Assembly: GCA_036172665.1 (NCBI GenBank)
Contig: CM069870.1
Location: 24,278,001 to 24,342,000 of the forward strand
Direction of reading: 5' to 3'
Source: Prosopocoilus inquinatus
Lineage: Eukaryota > Arthropoda > Insecta > Coleoptera > Lucanidae
DNA: 64,000 bases
Shown one piece after another: positions 24,941 through 37,700 of the stretch. The position numbers were made by a program, and so were the translations under genes. Every line of letters begins with the position of its first letter. The stretch's first letter is position 1. The notes beneath the pieces were generated by a model that saw nothing but the letters and a program-made list of their open reading frames with translations, had not been told where the DNA came from and made no database searches.

Positions 24941-25784
24941 CTCGACTCATCTCGTATAACAAAATAATTTATCAATTAATTACACCGTTTTGGTATGCTA
25001 ATAATTTCTTTAGGTTTCTGCAGTATTAAATCATGTTAAAAAGTAATTATTAATTTCCGACGGTGGGTTATATGACAAGAAAGTCTTATTTTGGCCTCCT
25101 TTACTTGCCCTAGAATTTTGGCAAAAGAATTTTTCAACACCCTGTATATTTCTACTTTGTTATATGAATTCTGGGCTCAAGGTTCGCATGCAATGACGAT
25201 CTCAAAGAGAAATAAATCCCCTACGTATTGATTATGTACGTACATCAATTTAGTGTTAATACTGCTGGTCATAGCAACGATTAATTTATACTAAAAATAA
25301 AAACAAAAAAGTAATCATTTCTAATATTACACACACACACACGTTGAAACGTTCAATGTCGTGCCAAATTTCCCTGTGTAACATCTCATCGAATTCGACT
25401 TCCCAAAAAAAAAGCTGTTTATTTTAGTATTCACACGGATTCGAACCGATCAAGGTTAAGCCAATAAAAAGCGAAACGACGGCGATGAGCTGTGAGATGC
25501 ATCCGCAATCGGCGATTAATTTAAATACAGGAGGAGAAGCTCGCGTGGAAAACTCCGAAGATCCGAATTCTTCGCAAAGTGATTCAGTCGGTCGTCAATG
25601 CACACGTTCAGCAAGCAAGCAAGCAATATTGCTTTATTATGCAGGGTACCTATCGAAGAGACCACTCCCGTCTTGGCCTTGCCAAGCCAGTGACCTGCAA
25701 CACCTGTTCCACTGTCACACATCCATCAGCTTAGCATACATAGAAAAAAAAAAATAATAAAATTGTTTTTCTCATTTGTTTCAG
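24940..25784. other. Non-coding DNA 5' of the first recognised tenectin-like exon
   Basis: Contains a transposon end (AACACCCTGTATA near 25137), an AC microsatellite (about 25330-25343) and a non-repetitive stretch at about 25440-25740. I looked for a signal-peptide exon ending with one base of a codon before a GT. I did not find a convincing one. Confidence 0.35.
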
Positions 25785-28700
25785 CACCCCTGATCGAACA
25801 GAACACCGAAATGGAATCCTATTATCCTGGTAAGACACAGTTTTTTTTAATAATTATTATTATTAAGTAGGTCACAGCAGAGCTGGGTAGTATCCTAATA
25901 CTTCGGTATCCAGATACAGTATTCGGACACTGTTTATGTATCCGAAGACTGTATCCGAATCCTTTGGGAGAAATGTATCCCTTATCCGTATCCGCCAGGT
26001 AATTATTAAAGTATCCGTATCCGGATACCTTTTATCTTTCCACGGATACAATTCGTAATTCCACAAAATCTTTCCCTTATAGGCGAGCCAGATAGTATCT
26101 AGTAGGGGTGCATTCGACATAACACTCGAGATATTATTTTTCTCATTCTTACATGCGCTGAAACGCAGTCGTTCTCCCTCATACTTCTGGCGCCCTGAGT
26201 GTCATGACGAACATAGCCATTACAGTATCTTGCATTAAAATGAACTCTCATCAGTCGTCAACATACTAACAACTGATTGAAAGTGTTTAGGTCCAGACAG
26301 TGCCATTGGTGTCTAGTGTCTATTACAGAGTAAAATTATAAATACAATAATACATCTAATACTGTTCACTAAGTTCTAAATCAATGTATTGCTTCACTTC
26401 ATTATTATTGAAGGGCAGTTGATTTGAAGTGTATTAAAATTTTAGTTTTATTTTAGGGTCTGGTTTTCAATAGAAAAAGTATTCGTATCCAGTATCCGCA
26501 AAAAGTATCCGGATACGTGTATTTAGAATACATTTTGCAACTAAAAGTATCCGTATCTTGTATCCGGTATCCGGACCCCGTTGCCAGTATCCGTATCCGA
26601 TATAAGGATACATTTTCCGAGTATCCGACCCAGCTCTGGGTCACAGGCAGCTTATAGTCACACGTTATTAATAGCCCTTTCCCAAAACTAAAGATAATTA
26701 ATAATAATTACTAATAGTTATGGGGATATTGAAGAAATCGATATCAATGACGCACCCTGTATATACAGGGTGATTCGCGGAACTCGTTCGTTAAAAGTTT
26801 ACGGACTTCCCTTTTGAATTTCTATTTCATATTTTGCAGTTATAAGTTAGCGATAGTGGTCTATTAAACTATAATATTTCTAACTTTCGGGCACTTCCGG
26901 TTGTACCGGAAGTTGCTGCCAACTTTCTTATTTTAAATAGAATACCCCATTTTTTATTACGTTTTTGGATTCCTCGTAAAATTCTAAAATTATTTTGTTC
27001 AACATATGATACAAGAAAAATCAGCCGTTTCAGAGATATTTCCATTTTTTTCAAACTTGCCGTACCTTGCTTATGACACTGCCATCTTTGTGCGATAAAA
27101 GTGATGATGTTAACTTTTAGCCTGTAGTAAACTACAGTAAGGTGCTTTGAGATCATGTCCAGTTTTAAACTTAATTGTCTACACGGTGGTTAAAAAGTAA
27201 TTTCTATTCGAATTGATTTCAACCGTCGAAAAGTCAAGTTTTTTAAATAGAACACCTAGTATATTTTTATACTATGAGTTTGAATCACCCCGTATACATC
27301 CCACAGAATTGTCGGTGGTGCAGCTCAAGAATTTTTTCAAAAGTCAAAACTAACTTTACATAGTACGAAAATTACAAGGTTTAAGCAAATGAGGTAGAGG
27401 GGGGTAAGCATAGTACTGAAACTCATTTCATAGCACAGGAAACAGGACCAAAAAGTAAAAAAACAAAAAAAATAATCCCAGATGCGTTTCCATAAAGCCT
27501 TTTTATGGAGTTGTTTTAAATCACTGTTAAATTACCAATTTGGTTTTTCAGCCGTAAAACGGAGAGCCAATTTTATGGTTTATAGGCGAAATCGTAAATT
27601 TTAACTGCGTAATTATGTAAGGTCATTTTCCGGGATTAATCTGAATGCCGAGAGTGCACTGGGAATATCATTAAAACAGCGCGGAGCGTTAAAATGTTTC
27701 GGGTAATAAAATAAAATGATGCACGCACCCAAATGAAAAATCCTCCCCCCCTCCTCCTCATCATCCTCCATATTTTCCTGTATAAAATTTTAATTCCCTC
27801 GTCCGAATTGTTGTTGTTTGCCCCGCCGCGTTCAACCTTGAAATCTAAAACTGCAATTTCATTTGCAATTTCGTTTCAAATCATTTAAGTTCAGGATGCC
27901 TTGATGTCGCAACCTCGAGGAAGCAGAAAAAGAAGAACCTTCAATGACATCCATCAATCATTATGAATTCAAATGACCTCAAAGTTTTATTTGCCAAAAA
28001 AAAAACGAGTTTTTTAAACGATCTCTATTTCGTAAACGTAATAAACGACCTCCTCATTATTATAAATTATGCCATCAAGAATGACTCTTCATATTAAAAT
28101 AAATAAAATAATTTAAAGTAAAGAGAAAACCTATCGGAACTCGAACCCGTATCGTCTGGTTTCATTGCAAGCCGCTCTAATTTGAGCTTTGACGACTAAA
28201 ATCCGAACCCGTATCGTCTGCTTTCATGCCAAGCCGCTCTAACTGTGAGCTTTGACGACTATAACCCGAACCCGAATCGTCTGGTTTCGTACCAAGCCGC
28301 TAACTTAGAGCTTTAACGACTATAACCCGAACCTATATCGGTTGCTTTCATGCCAAACCGCTCTAACTTTGAGCTTTGACGACTATAATCCGAACCCGTA
28401 TCGTCTGTTTTCATGTCAAGTCGCTCTAACTTTCACCTGTAACGACGACGCGACGTTCTAGCCCCAAGTTGTTATTGGCCCAAGTTTTCTGTTATTAAAA
28501 TTTTATACTGGGTGTCCCGTAACCTCCACGAAAGCTTCAGGTAAACTTTTTCGTTCGTGAAAAATGAAAACAAAAAACTGAAAGAAAAAATCTTCTTCGT
28601 AGCTCACTTTTCTTGTACGAGTTGATATCTTTCCACTGAATTATAGACAAACCAGAATGAAAACGTGAAACAAAACGTTTACGTCATCGATAAAAAAGTC

Positions 28701-31700
28701 ATTTAAGCATACTTTGGTGCTTTCTTTCGCTCACAAAATCATGATCCAAACGTGTTTTGATTCAGAAACAGACATTCTTTTCTTTGAATTTCTCTATTTT
28801 TAAAACTTGTTTGGGTTGAATTATGGTTATTTACAAATGAACTGTCAATCAGAAGTTCAAGTCAGGTGTTTTGTTGCAACAACTACGAAATTCAGGTCCA
28901 AACTATTCGAAACACAATTCAAACTTTTAAGCGAAAGAAAGCACCTATTATCTACTGTCTGCAATAGTAGCGGCTAGGCAACGATTTCAAATTTGCATTT
29001 TCCCTACAGCCTTCTTACTATAAGTATGCAGTTCATGTACATATGTACAGCATGGTAACAGCGTTGTTAATTTTATTACTTTTTTAATTTTTTAATTTTT
29101 TATTTTCTTTATCTATTTTATTTTTTTTTCTTTTTTCTTTTTTGAAATCTTCAAGTGATACTGGAGTGTGCTATCTGAATCTTTAGTGGAGGGTACGGGA
29201 GATCCTGTATATATTTACAATACAACACACTTATCGATACAGAATTGGTTAAAGAAATGACCTATACACAACGCCCCAGAGAATGAGATGAAAAGTCTCA
29301 GCGAGTGGAGGTCCAAGATCGTGTCGGCACGACTTTTCAATCTATGATTACAGGACAACGCCGATGGATTTTATTGAATGGTCGAAAGACGTAGGTTTTT
29401 TTTTAATCCGGATCTGCGCGCTTTCGCATCCAGAATTCAATGCAACCATCGGACAGTTTCGTGTTCTGGCGCCGTTTTAGGGGTCGAAAAAAAATTCGCA
29501 AAAATTCGAGGTCGTAAATCGTGTCAGTTGGCTTTCTCGACCCGAGATTACCGTATAAGGCCAATGGATCATTAAAGGAGCCGACGACTTTTAAATCCGG
29601 ATCTGCGCTCGCTCGTATCCACAATTCGATGCAATTATTGGCTTCCTTAGATCTTTTTACTCACAGGGTAGTGACAGTTTCGCGTTTTGACACCATTTTA
29701 TGGGTCAAAAGAAATTCGCAAGTTTGCTTCTAATCGATCAGTACACTTCGTTGCATATCAAATGAAACGTCTCAACAAGTCGGTTCTCTTTTTTGACCCA
29801 AGATAGCAGTATAAGGCCGATGGATTATTTAAGGGGCCGAAGTCGTCGGTCTTTTTTCGAAATCCGGATCTGCGCGTATTCGTATCCAGAATTCAATGCA
29901 GTTTGGCAGTTTCGCGTTCTGACGCCGTTTAGGGGTCGAAAAAAATTTGCAAGTTTGCTTCGAACCGCTCAGTTCGCTTCTCCTCACATATCAGATGAAA
30001 CGTCCCGATGAGTAGAAGTCGTCAATCATGTCGGTTCGCTCTTTCCACCCAAGATAACAGTTTTAAAGCCGTTGGGTTATTTAAGGGGCCGAAGATGTAC
30101 GTTTTTTTTTTTTTGAAACCTGGATCTGCGCTTATTCGCTCTCAGAATTCGATGCAACCACCGGATTGGGGGTCGTAAATCGTGGCGGTTCGCTTTTTCG
30201 TCCCAAAATAACAGTATAAGGCCGATGGATTACTTAAGGGGTCGGAGACGTATATCTTTTTCTGAAAGCCGGATCTGCGCTTGTCCGTATCCAAAATTGA
30301 ATGCAACCATCGGATTCTTTGAATCTTTTTACTCACATGAAAGTGGCAGTTTCACGCTCTGACGCCGTTTAGGGGCCGAAAAAAATTCGCAAGTTTGCTT
30401 GGAACCGCTCAGTACGCTTCGCCTCACATATCAGATGAAACGTCCCGACGACTGGAGGTCGTAAATCATGTCGATTCACTTTTTCGACCCAAAATAACAG
30501 TATAAATAAAGCCAACGGATTATTTAAGGGACGGAGTACGTACGTCTCTTTTAAATCCGAATCTACGCACGTTCGTATCCAGAATCCGATGCAACCATCG
30601 AATTCCTTGGATTTTTGTACTCACATGGAAGTGACAGTTTCGCGTTTTGACGCCGTTTAGGGGTCGAGAAAAATTCGCAAGTTTGCTTCGAACCGGTCAA
30701 TACGCTTCGTCATATATCAGATGAAACGTCTCGATGACTGGAGGTCATAAATCGTGTCGTTTCGCTTTCTCGCCCCAAAATAGCAGTACAAGGCCGATGT
30801 ATTATTTAAGGTACTGAAGATCTATGTCTTTTTTTGAAATCTGGAACTGCGCGCGTTCGTATCCAGAATTCGTGCAAATTAGATATTTGGCCCCAGGCCC
30901 ATGATTTCCTTACTGCGGCACCACCGATACAATTGAAGTTGCAATTCGTTCATAAATTGAATGAAATTAATTCAGAAATTCGTCGTATTTGGCAACATTT
31001 CATTCACCAATTAAAAGAAAGGGTTCAGTTTCATTTCATCGAATTAACCACTTTAATTTGGATATGACTTTCGCTTAACATTCTTCGCAAGCGTCTTAAA
31101 GTGTTTATCTCCAGAAGGACCATTCAATTTGGATAGGCTCGTAAGAAGGAAAACTCGAATTAAAAATAATTGTGGCTATGACGTGGCAGCCTACATATTT
31201 CAATCAAAGCACACTTAAGAAAAAAAATTGAGGCCCTCTCGCAAAGCTTCTCTACTTGAGATTCCTTTGTTTCAGTTGCGGATGCAACGGGATGTTACTA
31301 CAATTTCCACCATTACGACGAAGGAGATCGAATAATAACGAACGAGCTGTGTTTGAACTGCACTTGCCATAATCGAATGCTGATGTGTTACCTGAGAGTG
31401 TGCCCCTTTATCAAGGCGATAGGAGAAAACTGCAAGGTTGAGAAACGGTCGGACCAGTGCTGCCCAGTCATCATCTGTCCCGAAGGTACATTATTTAAAA
31501 CTTTTTTTTTAAAAAATTGCCAAGAATAACCAATTGTTGTTGATTTCAGTTCCTGTTAAGCTCCTAACTTCGACGACGGAGACCTCCGCGTCTTCAGAAG
31601 TCGGGCATCTGGACAAGTACGGGTGTTCCATCGACAAGCTCTTCTACTCGGACGGCGCCCGAGTACCGTCAAATCCCAGCAAACCATGCGAATTATGCTA

Positions 31701-34700
31701 CTGCATCAGAAATAAAACCGCCTGTGTTATGCAAGAATGCACGCTGCACATAGAGGGCTGCAAACCTGTTTACCAAGAAGGAGTTTGCTGTCCGGTCAAA
31801 TACGATTGTGGTAAGTAAAACGGATTTGTCTCACGTGAATCCCCCCCTCACTGAGTTTTTCGTTTGGTTTCCTTGTTGCAGACCATCCAGAAGACTCGCT
31901 CTCCGAAACCACGACGAGCCCCACGCCCACCACAGGCCTGGTTTTCACAACGACTTTACTGCCGGGCGTTCCATCTGATTGTATCCACAACGGGGAAATT
32001 TATGCTGATGGGGCCCTAATCAAGAAAGAAACCGCATGCGACCATTGCTATTGCATGAAGGGAGATATCGTGTGTGCCGTTCAAGAATGTGGACCGACCC
32101 CCTTGGACAAGGTCAATTGCACTGCACTACCCCCCGCCGAGGGTAAATGCTGTCCGGACACTTACGATTGCGAGTACGTGTCAGAACAGGAGCTGACCAC
32201 CACCTACTACGAACTGACGACGCAAGCCGCCGTGAAGCACGAAGGTGCAGGAGAAGTCAGCACCACCGCGCCCTTACTTACGAAAGGACCAGAATACGAA
32301 AAAGAAGAGACTGAATCCGCCCCCACCGAAACCCCCAAGAAGGAGGTACCAGGAGAAGGCCTGGAAATCGTCACAAATGCACAGACTGAATTCACTCCCC
32401 TAGAAGAAACACAAACCCAAAAGCAATTTGAATTTGTTACATCATCGGAAGAACCAACAGCACCAGAGATTCTAACCGAATACAAATATTTGACGACGGA
32501 AGCCGCTCAACCCGTGCAGACTACCCTCACGTATAAAGAAGTCGAATCTCCGCATGAAACGAGCAAAGAATCAGCTGGTACTGAAGCAATTCCTTCTGCA
32601 ATAAGCGAGGCAGCTGTCACCATTCCATCCGAAGAGTTTACGCAAAGCAGTGCATCCAAACCTGCAATTAAAGAAACAACCGAATCCGACACTACAAAAG
32701 AAACCGCCAGCATCCCAACGTCAGAAGAGGTCACGCTTCATGAAATCGAGCTTGCAGTTAAAGAAACAACCGAAGCGGACGCTACAAAGGAGACGGCCAC
32801 CATTTCAACATCTGAAGAAGTCACGCCTCATGAAATTAGAGAAACAACTGAACCTGACACTACAAAAGAAACCATCCAGGAAGTAAGTGAAACAACAATC
32901 AAGGCCGGTGAGCTACCCCCAGAACAGACCACAGTTCCAAAGGAATTGCCTGAAGAGGTCGGTATTACCACGCAATATCCTCAAGTAGAACCGGCAACTT
33001 TAAAAGCGGAAGAAGAAACCGCCGCTACTGATATGCCTTTAGAAGCGATTGCGTCCGAAACCCTTCCTGAAAGCACCGAAGCCGTTCCGAAATTAAAACC
33101 TGAAGAGCATCCTACTGAAAGCGCCACTGAACCTGAGGCGGTAGAAATCGAAACGGAAATCATCACGCAACACAAACCTCTTGAATCCGCCAGCCATGAA
33201 GCGACCACTCAAAAAATAATCGAACACACGGTACACCCTGGTGCCTCCTCATCAATTCCGGAAGCGACGGAAACCGAAGCCTTAGCTACTGAGCTTCCTC
33301 CAGAAACAGTAACGGAAGTCAAACAGGCCGCGGCTGAAACTACATCTTCAGAAACCAAACCTGAAGGTACTGAATATACTGTGATAGAACCCGAAAAATC
33401 ATCCACTGAGACTGCTGACCTAGAACTTGAAAAATCGTCCACTGAAGAGGCGACCGAAAGTGACTTAATCACAAGTCTTCCAGAACACGAATACTTGCCG
33501 GAAGGAGCGTTGCATGATTTAGATCATCCTGAAGAAGAAATTCCCGGAATACACGAAGAACCGGAAACTCACGAAGAACCAGAAACTCACGAAGAACCAG
33601 AAACTCACGAAGAACCAGAAACTCACGAAGAACCAGAAACTCACGAAGAACCAGAAACTCATGAAGAACCAGAAACTCACGAAGAACCAGAAACTCACGA
33701 AGAACCAGAAATTCACGGAGAACCAGAATCTCACGAGAAACCAAAGATTCATGAAGAACCGGAGACACACACTGAACCAGAAACCCACGAAGCACCGGAA
33801 ACTCACGCAAAACCAGAAATTCAGGAAGTACCGGAGACCCAGACAGAACCGGAAACTCACGAAGAACCAGAAACCCACGAAAAAACAGAAATTTATGAAG
33901 AACCAGAGACTCAGACAGAACCGGAAACCCACGAAGAACCAGAAATTCACGAGAAACCAGACATTCATGAAGAACCAGAGACTGTGACAGAACCAGAGAC
34001 TTACGAAAAACCAGAAATTCACAAGGAACCAGTAGTTCACGAAGAACCAGAGACTCACACAGAACCAGAAACCCATGAAAAACCAGGCGTGCACGAAGAA
34101 CCAGAGACTCATGAGGAGCCGGTAACACCTAAAGAAGCAGAAACGACGGAAGCTCAAGGAGAACCCGAAACTGACAAAGAAATAGGAACTCACGAGGAAC
34201 CACTGACTCACAAAGAGCCTTCCGAAGAATCTACTGAGAAACATGCCACAACACAAAAAACAGAGGAACTTTTAGAAGAACAGACTGAAATTATTCCTCA
34301 AGAGAAACCTCTTGCGCCTGAAATTTCAGAAACTGAAAAAGAAGTAACAACAGAAGGTATACTCACTGTCGAGAAATCCGAGCTTGAATCCACAACGGAA
34401 CCCGAAGTGTCTTTGTCAGTAGCGACAGAAACCGTCCAGCCTATTGAAACGGGCAAGGTAGAAACGGAAGAGCCTGAAGTTATTACTGAAACCGTCCAAG
34501 TTCCAGAAGAATTACCTGAGAAAGTACCAACAACACAAAAATCCCCTGTTGAATTGGCGACGCCCACTGAAGAAGTAGAAAAAGAAGAAAAACCTAAAAT
34601 AACTGCAGAAGAAGTTCCAATCGCTGAGGTGGAAAAGGCGAAACCGGAAGTTACGGAAACTGAAGCTTCCGTAACAGAAATATCAGAAGTTGTTACTAAA

Positions 34701-37700
34701 GAAGCGGCGATTGAGACGGAAGAAAACGAAGTCGCGGAAAAGATTACGACCGCATACGTCGAACAAGAAACGAAGAAGCCGCTACTTTCGGTAACGCAAA
34801 CAATTCATGCGGTAACCGAGGCGACGGAACCAAGCCATGAGGCAACCGAACCAAAACAACCTGAAATTATCCCGACAGAACCAGCTAAGGTTGCGAGCGA
34901 AGCTCATGTTGAGACCACCGAACAAATGGAGATCGTCACCGAAATTTCGGATCACACAGTGAAAACCATGATATCGCTCGATCATGTGACCGAAAGCGAA
35001 CCAAGGGTTCCGGCCAAAACCGGAATAGAACAAGAAGTTGCTAAACCGGAAGCTGTGCCCGCGTGCGATGAAAGCACCGGGTGCGTGCATGGAATTCCCG
35101 AAACTGAAGCGGAAGTTCATCCCCAACCATGCACCGGAGGTGTTGAATGTGCGCCCCCCGAAGTGTACGTTCCTGAAGTTCATGGAGGAGTTCCCGAACT
35201 TGAACCCTCACAACAAGAGATTCCAGTTCAAGAAGTGCACGAAGTCGCGCCAGGGGTTCACCTATGCGAATCAGGCATTGGATGTGAGGAACCTTCTCAG
35301 GTTCCCCCGGAGGTTCAACCATGCACGGGCGATAACTTAAGCGAAGAATGCAAAAACATACAAGAGAACGAAATACTCCAGGACTGCATAAACGGAGACT
35401 GTAAATACACCCCCGAGTATCCAGAGAAGCCATCAGCGAAAGTAACCACTTTGGCAACCGGCGAATACGAGAAAGTAACGGAGGCCATCGTTTTGGAACA
35501 TGGCGAAGAGGAGGTGGGCAAAACCGGAGAACCAATTCCCGATGAGCAAACCACCCAGAAAGAACTCGCGCCCGGAAAAGAGGAAGAAGAAGAAAAGGGT
35601 CCTTCGACTTCAGAGTACGGCATCCAAACAGAACCCACATTGAAAATTTCAGAAGAAACCGAAACGGAAAGCCCACATGTTCCACACGTAACCGAACACG
35701 AAGAAGTTCCAGACGAAGAAAATGTAATTGGGACAGAAATGGTGCCTACCGTCACAGAATCTGAAGGACCCCCACCTACCCCCTCAGAAGAAACGAAACC
35801 CGTAACTGAAGAAGTTCCCGGGCTGACGGATGTTGAAGAACACGTCACCGAACAACTGTATACCTCAAAACCCCAGGTGGAAACCACAATTGGAGAAGAA
35901 GAAATACCTCAACAGACGCTAACGCCCATCGAAACTGAGGCCGAGGAAGAAAAACTGCAGCATCACATAATTGAGGAAGACAGAACCGAGTCGGCAAAAC
36001 CTGTAAGCCCAGAAGGTGATATTAAGGCTACCGAAGAAATGAAACGCCCTGACTTACCAACCGTTGAAGAACAGCCGGAAAAGGAAGTTTCCACCATCCA
36101 GGAATCACCTGCAGAAGAACCAACTACAGTTAAGTCTTTACCACCTGAGGAATTAGCGACGGAAATTATTAAGACGGAAGAATCGCCTTCGGAAGGACCA
36201 GAAATTGTTGTGGAACCAGTAACTGAAACAAATGTACCTTTCGAACCTTCCAAGACGTTAGAAGTGGGGGTAACCGAAACAGCCATCTCAGAGGCGACAG
36301 AAGTTGGCCCCTCTGAGTCGGCTGCAAGTACAGAGAAAGCAGCCGAAGAAGAACAAACCGAGTCCGCAACTCTTAAATCTGAAATAACTACGCTTCCGGA
36401 ACACTTGAAGGTGAAAATTGAAGCGGTGACTGAGAAAGAGGGAGCAACTACGTTGAAGACTGAAGCAGAGGAAGAAACTGAAGGTTTGATCGTGACCGGA
36501 ACGGAAACTCCAGAAAACGAAATTGTACCGTCCAAAATACCATCAGAGGAACTTACACCAGAAGTTGTGACCGAGGCCGAAATTAAGAAACCTGCTTGCG
36601 AAGGCGATTGCCTTAAAGAACATCCTTCCTTAAACGAATCCGTCGCCCTAATACCAGAAGGGATAAACGAAATATGCAAAGAGGAAACAGGTTGCAAACT
36701 ACCCGAAAGTTCGGAGAAGCAAGCCGAAAAAGAGAAGGAAGAAGAAGAAGGAGTGACGCCACCGTATATTCCAGAAGTGACAAAGGAGTGTCTGGATCAC
36801 GAATGCAAATCTCCTGTAGAAAATGTTATCCCAGGCGAAGGAAGTTGCTTGGTCGACGGCCAAACCTACGAGAATAACTCGAGCGTTCCTCCAATCAACC
36901 GTTGTCAAGTCTCTTGCAGGTGTGTCAGTTCGATTTTGATTTGCGACAGTGTCAGTTGCTCCCCCGCTCCTTCAAACCTGGAAAATTGCATGCCAATCTA
37001 CCACAGCCTGGATAGTTGTTGCCCTACGTACAGCTGCAGTAAGTACATCTTTTTCCTCTGGTTACCAATTTGTAATTAGGCGATATGTTGTTTTATCTTG
37101 CAGCTTCTCCGGGGACCTCCACAATCAAGTCTGACAGTCACAAAATGGAAGAAGAAATCACCAAGGCACCAGGTTCAGAAGCAGAAGCAAAACCAACGGA
37201 GAGCCCTTACGCCGAAACGGAAAAAAAGATAACACAAGCTCCCCTCCATGAAACAGAAGAGGAACAAACGACGGCATCTATTGAAAAACAGCCGGAAGTT
37301 GAAGGAAAACCCCCGCAAGAAGAAGTTCCTGTCGTGGAACCTCAAACGGAAACTCCAGAAGTTGCTGAAACAACGGAATCAGACGTCAGCCCACCGAAAG
37401 CAATTCCTGAAAAAACTGAGGCTCCCCTGCACGAAAAACTGACCCCACCGGAGATAAGTGAAGCAGAAACTTTAAAACCAGAAATTGATGAAGAGGGCGT
37501 CACTAAAGCGTCGGAAACTGAAGCTGCTACCACTGAGGAGTTGACAGGTCTTGAAAAGCAGCCAGAATTAGCAACCACCTCTGGCGAAGAAGAATTAAAA
37601 CAACGGCAAACAACGACGGTGAAAACAGTCGAAGTCGTAACTGAACCCTTCGAAACCACCCCCCAACCTGAAGTTGTTGTGCTCACGAAACACGTAACAG

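Noticed and set aside
25485..25757. 90-codon frame as the missing first exon of the tenectin-like gene
   Set aside because: It has no signal peptide, no usable donor, and its frame does not join the phase-2 exon at 25785.
33551..33712. CRISPR-like array
   Set aside because: The 18-bp copies are contiguous with no spacers, in frame, in a eukaryotic coding exon.
33469..34256. Two long - strand frames over the HEEPET array
   Set aside because: Both are produced by reading the 18-bp repeat backwards; they consist of periodic FLVLREF or WFFVSF runs.
35315..36697. Ser/Val-rich - strand frames opposite the giant exon
   Set aside because: These follow from Glu/Thr/Pro codon bias on the + strand, and no start context, splice sites or domains support them.
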